Source of the DNA: Halodesulfovibrio sp. MK-HDV | Lineage (GTDB): Bacteria; Desulfobacterota; Desulfovibrionia; Desulfovibrionales; Desulfovibrionaceae | DNA length: 64,000 nt | Reading direction: 5' to 3' | Assembly: GCF_009914765.1 (NCBI RefSeq) | Contig: NZ_WYDS01000008.1 | Location: 72,955-136,954, forward strand | In this document: one piece after another, positions 59,237-64,000 of the stretch | Numbering within the stretch: position 1 is the first letter of the stretch | How the letters are laid out: each line of letters starts with the position of its first letter | Made by a program: the position numbers and the translations under genes | Notes under the pieces: model-generated | What the model was told of the DNA's origin: nothing | The model's database searches: none | What the model saw: only the letters and a program-made list of their open reading frames with translations

Positions 59237-59911
59237 TTATTCAGGAAGAATCAGCTGATAGAACGTTTGCATACAACGTTCGGCAAGCGTTTCTGCCTGA
59301 TCGGGCTGGCCATTCTTCAGGGCATTGAACAGTTCCACATGATAGGCAAACAGGGAGTGTATCTGCACTTCTGAAAGGCTGGTTCCACCGTGCTCAATAT
59401 TTTGGGAGGCCTTGGCGAGCTCTTTCATGAGCAAGATGAGGTAGTCGTTTCCGGAGACCTCTGCCAACGCCAGAAAAAATCCGATGTATTCGCGACTGAC
59501 TGTTGGCAAGTCGAAATTAACAATAGCCTCACCAAGTTTTGACGTGGCTGTTTCCAGTTTTCCAATGTCATTGGCTGAAAGGCGGGACGCTTCGGCTCGT
59601 GCAAGCTTTGGTGCCATAAACATGAGAGTCTCGATGATTTGGCGGTTCGCGATGAGGCTTTTGCGCCTGCGAAGCATTTCCCAGCTGATGCGGCCTTCCT
59701 TGCTTTTCAGGTAGCAGCCACTTTTTTCGCGGATCTCTAAGTATCCCATGGTTTCGAGATTACAGAGTACTTCTCGAATGGTGTTTCGGCTTGTGTTGAA
59801 CATTTCGGCAAGACGGCGTTCTCCAGGTAGCCGATCTCCAATGGAGAAAGAGCTACCCTGAAGCATTGCTGTAATCTTTTGACAAAGAAGTGGTCGTTGC
59901 GTTGAAGCCAT
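59237..59911 (-). CDS. FadR-type GntR family transcriptional regulator (cassette B)
   Basis: 224 residues from ATG 59911, where alignment with the cassette A regulator and with the GntR winged helix begins; the open frame runs on to 60181 but that part covers the intergenic hairpins. DNA-binding part: GDRLPGERRLAEMFNTSRNTIREVLCNLETMGYLEIREKSG. The C-terminal FCD-like helical domain ends FAYHVELFNALKNGQPDQAETLAERC. It starts the operon GntR - small - membrane - MBL - CobW - ExbB - ExbD - TonB. Confidence 0.85.
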   Translation of the reverse strand: MASTQRPLLCQKITAMLQGSSFSIGDRLPGERRLAEMFNTSRNTIREVLCNLETMGYLEIREKSGCYLKSKEGRISWEMLRRRKSLIANRQIIETLMFMAPKLARAEASRLSANDIGKLETATSKLGEAIVNFDLPTVSREYIGFFLALAEVSGNDYLILLMKELAKASQNIEHGGTSLSEVQIHSLFAYHVELFNALKNGQPDQAETLAERCMQTFYQLILPE

Positions 59912-60016
59912 ATCTAGTCCAACCAGTTTTATGTTTGTAAGCGCTAACTGTCGCCTGAATGTTCTTTTATTGAGGCAGAACTCGAAGGGCAAGGGATTGT
60001 AGGATATTTGCAGACA

Positions 60017-60033
60017 AACTGGTTGAGCCAATT
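60017..60033. promoter_or_regulatory. Candidate GntR operator, cassette B
   Basis: AACTGG-ttgag-CCAATT, one mismatch from a perfect palindrome and the same layout as AATTGG-ctcac-CCAATT upstream of the cassette A GntR gene. It lies 106 bp upstream of the regulator start. A weaker half-site (CCAGTTTT at 59923-59930) overlaps the start region. Confidence 0.55.
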
Positions 60034-60130
60034 TCTGTGTCTCATAGTCTGTAGTGGTCATGACGGCATTATAACTGTCTGAAATAGAACAGTATGACCT
60101 GTTGTCTGAAACAAGGGGGAATGGGGCAAA

Positions 60131-60170
60131 AAAAAATGGCGCAGCAGAGTTTTTTCTGTTGCGCCTGATA
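60131..60170 (-). terminator. Terminator hairpin downstream of the cassette B sensor gene
   Basis: ggcgca(g)cagag / ctgttgcgcc stem; on the - strand it is followed by a poly-T (from the + strand poly-A at 60126-60134). It mirrors the terminator between sensor and GntR genes in cassette A. Confidence 0.75.
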
Positions 60171-60200
60171 ATTTTTAGCAAAGTGGTTGGGCCAGTATTG

Positions 60201-61481
60201 TTACCTGTCGCGCATACAGCGCTTAAGGTTCTTCAAAAATTCTTCGTGAAGCGCAAGCAGCGGGGCGTTCGCGTCTGGATCGTAGCTCTGCCCTTTCGTG
60301 GAACAGAAGATAAGAACACTTGTTAGGACATCTTTTTCATAAAAAGGTTGGGCATAGTAGGAACGAATGCCGCGCGGAATGAAAAGTGCCCAGTCTATTG
60401 GCTTAATGCTCTTGGATGTTTCCATGACCACGTGGCTTTGTAGGTCGAAACGGACAATGTTTTCGGCGATGGACCCTTCGTATGGATGGATATGGTTTTC
60501 CGACACGGTTTCAAAGGGTTCTCCAGCTCCTATAACGACCACGGTATTCTTATCAATGAAAATGCGAGACAGCATAATGGCATCCGTTGGGGAGTCGGAA
60601 GGGAGTGCCTTGAGCATGGTTTCTAGTAGCTCTTTTATGGTGCTACATTTCCGCATAGATTTTGTGATGGCTTCTAGCGGTACTGCCTCATTACCGTGAA
60701 CTGGGGTGCCTTTGCACGTAAGGCAGTCATTGTTGTGTTTCATGGTGACCCACAGCAAGTTTTCCTCGGCGTGGGCAATTGCCTGTATGTGAGTAGAGCA
60801 TTGGTGGCTTCTGCCTTGACTGTCAGACACGTTAAGCTTGCCACTCCAGCTGTCTGAGAAAATAAGCCCTTCGTACACTTGGTGCAGGGTGGTGCTGGTG
60901 TTGTGTTGCAGAAGTTTCTGAAAAGTCAAAGAAAGCAGCTTGTCGTCATCATATTGCAAAAACTGTTTGGCTGCTTTGTTAGCGGCACGGACGGTACGAT
61001 CCGAAAAGTGGATAAGCAGTACGGGATCTTCGATGAGATCAATTTTGGTAGAAAGCGTGGGCATGCCATCGGTGGCAAGTACAGTGTTTACCTGTGAGGA
61101 AACGTCTATGAGCACGCCAATGGAACAACTGTGGTGATTAGGGTCCGGCATGGAGGCAAGTTTGAACCATCCGGTTACACCTTTTCCAAGGCGTAACCGG
61201 AATACGCACGCAGCTTTGATGCGGTTACGAATCTGCTTGTAACAGCTGTTAAATTGTTCCCTGTCTTCAGGCAGAATCATCGTTTTAGCAAGTTGAGTGT
61301 CCTGTAGAATAGCCCGAACTTTTTCCTCGTGTGTGGGAATAGTGTATGAGTTGAGAAAGGATATTTCATTCCTCACAATATCGATTCGCCAGACAATAGC
61401 GGGGATGTGTTCAAGATAATCTGCAAGATATGTTTCTGCATTTTCTGCAGCAGACAGATTGCTGTCGGAATGCTTCAGCAT
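60201..61481 (-). CDS. PAS-PAS-GAF-like sensor without output domain (cassette B)
   Basis: 426 residues. PAS 1 (about 20-130; IPAIVWRIDIVRNEISFLNS) aligns with the cassette A sensor. A second PAS (about 145-265; DPVLLIHFSDRTVRAANKAAKQFLQYDDD) is present only in this copy. The C-terminal GAF-like part contains HPYEGSIAENIVRFDL and SIKPIDWALFIPRGIRSYYA. As in copy A there is no catalytic or DNA-binding output, so it must signal through a partner, possibly one of the kinases in the block between the cassettes. Confidence 0.75.
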   Translation of the reverse strand: MLKHSDSNLSAAENAETYLADYLEHIPAIVWRIDIVRNEISFLNSYTIPTHEEKVRAILQDTQLAKTMILPEDREQFNSCYKQIRNRIKAACVFRLRLGKGVTGWFKLASMPDPNHHSCSIGVLIDVSSQVNTVLATDGMPTLSTKIDLIEDPVLLIHFSDRTVRAANKAAKQFLQYDDDKLLSLTFQKLLQHNTSTTLHQVYEGLIFSDSWSGKLNVSDSQGRSHQCSTHIQAIAHAEENLLWVTMKHNNDCLTCKGTPVHGNEAVPLEAITKSMRKCSTIKELLETMLKALPSDSPTDAIMLSRIFIDKNTVVVIGAGEPFETVSENHIHPYEGSIAENIVRFDLQSHVVMETSKSIKPIDWALFIPRGIRSYYAQPFYEKDVLTSVLIFCSTKGQSYDPDANAPLLALHEEFLKNLKRCMRDR

Positions 61482-61649
61482 TGTATTCCTTGATAAGCTG
61501 TATTGTTAACGCAAGATAACTAGCATCAATACCCCCGACGTATCCCATTTGGCAAACAGTTCTTCAGAAGGGATGAGTGTCACATTTCGCTTGATTCAGA
61601 ACAATGGCCTAACTTATACCACGCAAATTTATAGCAGAGGCAAATTGAA

Positions 61650-61692
61650 GCTACTGTAGCATTACTATGTAGAGGATTATTTGCTACTGTAG
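61650..61692. repeat. Two GCTACTGTAG direct repeats 33 bp apart
   Basis: 61650-61659 and 61683-61692. The first extends to GCTAC-T-GTAGC, a perfect 5-bp palindrome. The 33-bp spacing is three helical turns, so two protein dimers could sit on the same face of DNA, upstream of the cassette B sensor gene. Confidence 0.5.
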
Positions 61693-61823
61693 TGAGTAGA
61701 ATTTTGTCATTACATTACGAGTAATCTTTCTAGCAACATTTAGTAGTGTAAGAAGCAAGCGATAAAGTAGGTTTTACGTATATAAATGTATGCACGTAGC
61801 TTGAAATTGTTACCAGTGATAAA

Positions 61824-61860
61824 AGGCATGTACTTAATCAGTACATGCTTTTTTTTTGTT
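61824..61860 (+). terminator. Orphan rho-independent terminator
   Basis: AAGGCATGTACT / AGTACATGCTT stem with a taatc loop and a T9 tail on the + strand. No + strand gene lies upstream within the intergenic region, so it suggests a small RNA. Confidence 0.75.
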
Positions 61861-62082
61861 TCTTAATTCTATAATTAGCAATGTGTGAAAGTAATATGCA
61901 TGTTTTTTACTTTAAAATGATGAAAAATCTACATGTCTTTATTGTAAAAAGTAAAATTTAGTCATTAAGGAAAATAACTAATATTGAATAATGAGTATGA
62001 AAACATCTTTTATGCTTCATGAATTATTTTTTATGTACAAAATGTACGAAGCAATTCAAGTTTATGTATTTTGCTACATTGT

Positions 62083-62113
62083 TTTGATAAAATAAACAGA
62101 TCAAATTATCAAA
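62083..62113. promoter_or_regulatory. 8-bp inverted repeat upstream of the phage module
   Basis: TTTGATAA (62083-62090) and TTATCAAA (62106-62113), perfect arms separated by 15 nt, 75-105 bp upstream of the first phage-module gene. It is likely an operator for its regulator. Confidence 0.45.
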
Positions 62114-62187
62114 ATGAGTTTTAAAAAGAGCATTGGATAGAATGTGTGCGATGTTGCTTTGAAACCATAAGCAAGGAGACGGATAAT

Positions 62188-62397
62188 ATGAATGAACAGA
62201 CACAGGAAACGATCAAGTTGATTTCTGCTGGACTCAAGCTTGGTATTAAAGCGTATGAATCAGCAATGCGGCTTTCTGCTGCCGGTTACGAAGTTCCGGG
62301 GGTTGATGAATTTCAACGACGTGCTGCACAGCTTCGCACCTCGCCTAGACGTGCAAGAAATGGGACATATTCATCGCGAATCGTTGGGCATGCATAG
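62188..62397 (+). CDS. Small phage-module protein, 69 aa
   Basis: 69 residues from ATG 62188 with aaggaga upstream. Sequence begins MNEQTQETIKLISAGLKLGI and is helical and basic at the C-terminus. I do not recognise it. Its position ahead of a Mor-like regulator and tail genes suggests a phage regulatory or structural accessory protein. Confidence 0.65.
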   Translation: MNEQTQETIKLISAGLKLGIKAYESAMRLSAAGYEVPGVDEFQRRAAQLRTSPRRARNGTYSSRIVGHA

Positions 62398-62627
62398 CTC
62401 TACCAAAGAGGTCGGAAGTGCGAGTCGGGACGTGGTCATCGCTTGTTATGCCTATTTTCTGTAACGGCGGATGGAGACAATTAGTCTGGAAGAAATGAGC
62501 GTTTTTCATAACGCATGTGACGTCGATTCTGTTTGCTATTTGCTTTAACGGTACGCGTTTGGTCTGGCTTTACTGTCTGATTGTGACCTCGTTGAGGTTT
62601 CAAATTCGAAAAGCAATAAGGGTAGGT

Positions 62628-63050
62628 ATGGAGATGCAGCGGGAACAGTTGCCATTTACGGCACAGGACATTGCGGAGGTTATTGGAGTTGAAAAGACAA
62701 TGGAACTGGTGCGGGGCAAGCAAAAAACTAAATGTCGGAGTCTCTATGTTCCAAGTCCTAGCCGCATGAAGTCTTCTCATTGGCTGGTTAAGACTATCGG
62801 GGAAGAGGCTGCTCGTGAACTTTCTCAGGAGTATGCAGGCGAACCTTTGACTATTCCCAAGTGCTCAAGTGTTATTAAGCTGGAGCGTAATAAGAGAATA
62901 ATCCAGATGCGGCAGCAAGGTGTCAGGTATCAGGCTATAGCCGACGCCTTGGGGATGAATGTGTCAGCAGTGAAAATGGTCTACAGTCGATGGATGCATG
63001 CTCAGAGTCGTAACAGTGTAACGTACAAAAGTAACACTGGGATAGCGTAA
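62628..63050 (+). CDS. Mor-like phage transcriptional activator
   Basis: 140 residues from ATG 62628 (agggtagg upstream); the longer open frame is not supported. It has IGEEAARELSQEYAGEPLTIPK, the Mor-domain pattern, followed by a C-terminal HTH (MRQQGVRYQAIADALGMNVSAVKMVYSRW). Mor proteins switch on middle or late genes in Mu-like phages. It precedes tail genes and could drive them. Confidence 0.7.
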   Translation: MEMQREQLPFTAQDIAEVIGVEKTMELVRGKQKTKCRSLYVPSPSRMKSSHWLVKTIGEEAARELSQEYAGEPLTIPKCSSVIKLERNKRIIQMRQQGVRYQAIADALGMNVSAVKMVYSRWMHAQSRNSVTYKSNTGIA

Positions 63051-63137
63051 CTTACTGAACTTGTAAGTGAAAAAATGGCTTTAAGAAAGAGTGGTCACAA
63101 ATTGCATTGGAAGCGTTGCGCGGAGCTATGTACAGCT

Positions 63138-63172
63138 GCACCATCGGGAAATGGAGCGAAAGCCGATGGTGC
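63138..63172. repeat. 10-bp perfect inverted repeat between the Mor-like and tail genes
   Basis: GCACCATCGG (63138-63147) and CCGATGGTGC (63163-63172), 15-nt loop. No T run follows. It may be the activator's site or an mRNA hairpin for the tail operon. Confidence 0.5.
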
Positions 63173-63228
63173 GTGAAAGCGTGCTTTTGGCATCCATAAA
63201 TCTTTCACTGTCTTGAGACGGAGCAGAA

Positions 63229-63810
63229 ATGGAAAAAGATTTACAGCAAAACAATAATAGTGGGGTGACAGTTGAGGAGGTGCACAACGGTATTCTAGAG
63301 GCAGTACGCACCGCTTTTCCGTTGTTCCAGACTGTTGAGGATTACACTTCCTTGGCAATAGATACTGAAGGAGGTTCGGGTAATACGCCGTGTCCGCTAC
63401 CAGCCTTTGTTTTATCCATGCCTTCATTTGTTCGTGATACTGAAACGGGCAATGGTCTGTTGGCGGTCGATTTGCATTTTGAAGGGCGTATTTTGGGAGC
63501 GTACGACGGAGCAGGTAAAGAGAGAAAGCTTCGCGAGCTTGTTGCGGCGGTAGCTCTCTTGATTAATGGAAATAACTTCGAGTTGTCCATGAGAGGGACG
63601 CGTTTTTTACAAGCTGCACAGGATTCGTCATTACCTGCACTGTCTCATTTGTCACCGTGGTTGCTTGAATTTCGAGTCTCAATATGTCTCGAATCATCAA
63701 GTTCTATCGATGATTTCATACCGCCTGAGGAAGTCTATGTATCCATGGCTCCCGAGATAGGACTTAAACATATCGATAAATACACGCTGGTATATAAGAG
63801 GGGTGTCTGA
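63229..63810 (+). CDS. Putative phage tail-associated protein
   Basis: 193 residues, ATG preceded by acggag. An N-terminal helix (VEEVHNGILEAVRTAFPLF), a beta-rich centre (LLAVDLHFEGRILGAYDG) and a C-terminus WLLEFRVSICLESS resemble tail-completion or terminator proteins found just upstream of baseplate V genes. Its stop overlaps the next start (ATGA). The assignment rests mainly on position. Confidence 0.6.
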   Translation: MEKDLQQNNNSGVTVEEVHNGILEAVRTAFPLFQTVEDYTSLAIDTEGGSGNTPCPLPAFVLSMPSFVRDTETGNGLLAVDLHFEGRILGAYDGAGKERKLRELVAAVALLINGNNFELSMRGTRFLQAAQDSSLPALSHLSPWLLEFRVSICLESSSSIDDFIPPEEVYVSMAPEIGLKHIDKYTLVYKRGV

Positions 63811-64000
63811 TGAGTTTTGAACTGGCTGAATTAAATCGGCAGTTTAATAACATGGTGCGGATAGGGACTGTGCATTCTGTTGACTATGGTGAGAACAGAG
63901 CGCGAGTGGCATTTGGAGCAGTCGTAACAGATTACTTACCGTGGCTCACAAGAAGAGCTGCGGGAAACCTCACGTATGACTCTTTGGAGGTGGACGAACA
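63810..64000 (+). CDS. Phage baseplate assembly protein V (spike), partial
   Basis: N-terminal 63 residues only; cut by the right edge. MVRIGTVHSVDYGENRARVAFG followed by TDYLPWLTRRAAG matches the OB-fold start of P2 gpV-type spike proteins. It overlaps the preceding gene by 1 nt. It indicates a contractile-tail module continuing beyond the window. Confidence 0.85.
   Translation, partial: MSFELAELNRQFNNMVRIGTVHSVDYGENRARVAFGAVVTDYLPWLTRRAAGNLTYDSLEVDE

Larger units (their letters stand above)
61482..62187. other. Long intergenic region between cassette B and the phage module
   Basis: About 700 nt with no gene accepted. It holds a pair of GCTACTGTAG repeats (61650, 61683), an orphan terminator (61826-61860), a GTAC-aaaat-GTAC element near 62034-62047, and an 8-bp inverted repeat at 62083-62113. 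The right half is very AT-rich. It is the promoter region for both divergent units. Confidence 0.45.

Noticed and set aside
59912-60181. 90-residue N-terminal extension of the cassette B GntR protein
   Set aside because: The extension lacks a ribosome site, crosses the operator palindrome and terminator hairpin, and has no counterpart in the cassette A protein.
1-64000. CRISPR arrays, rRNA operons, tRNA genes and insertion sequences
   Set aside because: I looked for regularly spaced repeats, conserved rRNA words, cloverleaf ends and transposase-like frames and saw none. A covariance-model scan would be needed to rule out tRNAs fully.

Overview
The window looks like a chromosomal stretch of a low-to-mid GC, anaerobic sulfate reducer of the Desulfovibrionaceae, probably a marine Halodesulfovibrio-like organism. 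This is an inference from gene content: tandem rubrerythrins, a HypA hydrogenase maturation gene at the left edge, a UbiD-family decarboxylase, many two-component genes, and a TauE/SafE transporter next to a PEP-synthase-like protein. No rRNA, tRNA or CRISPR array was seen.

Left part (1-31,960) is mostly ordinary chromosome: truncated hypA; two paralogous TPR genes and an AMIN-domain protein; a divergent copper chaperone and CopA ATPase; a UGP2-type UTP-glucose-1-phosphate uridylyltransferase; a UbiD-family decarboxylase; two rubrerythrins that share an upstream operator-like box; topoisomerase III; a WaaP/Kdo-kinase-like protein; an Fe-S protein; a YciI protein; a Met/Asp/Lys-rich lipoprotein and three tandem MoaF-like exported paralogs (the middle one apparently frameshifted in a poly-T run); a HAD phosphatase with a phnD-phnC-phnE-phnE transporter; SIMPL and rhodanese proteins; an FAD monooxygenase; a chemotaxis receptor; and a FetAB-type exporter.

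The most interesting part is 32,429-61,481. Two paralogous cassettes with the same gene order face each other. Each has: a PAS/GAF-like sensor without an output domain; a FadR-type GntR regulator; a very small protein with a twin-arginine-like N-terminus; a ~470-residue multi-pass membrane protein of a family I do not recognise; a Tat-exported DHPS-like metallo-beta-lactamase-fold protein; and a 608-residue CobW/G3E GTPase with a ~310-residue N-terminal extension. Copy A is on the + strand (32,429-39,186). Copy B is on the - strand (61,481-54,439) and continues into exbB-exbD-tonB. Both GntR genes carry a similar palindrome upstream (AAyTGG-N5-CCAATT). My working model is that CobW loads a metal into the MBL protein before Tat export, that it works outside the membrane with the multi-pass protein, and that the B copy is tied to TonB-energised uptake. 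The substrate and metal are unknown.

Between the cassettes (39,340-52,748) lies a signalling block: three histidine kinases, two single-domain response regulators, one sigma-54 activator (GAFTGA), a TauE/SafE transporter, a membrane protein and a PEP-synthase-like protein. Two good sigma-54 -24/-12 promoters head the two halves of this block. They share an 11-bp upstream word that could be the activator's site.

The right edge (62,188-64,000) enters a phage-derived tail module: a small protein, a Mor-like regulator, a tail-associated protein and a truncated baseplate V (spike) protein. It may be a prophage or a phage-tail-like particle.
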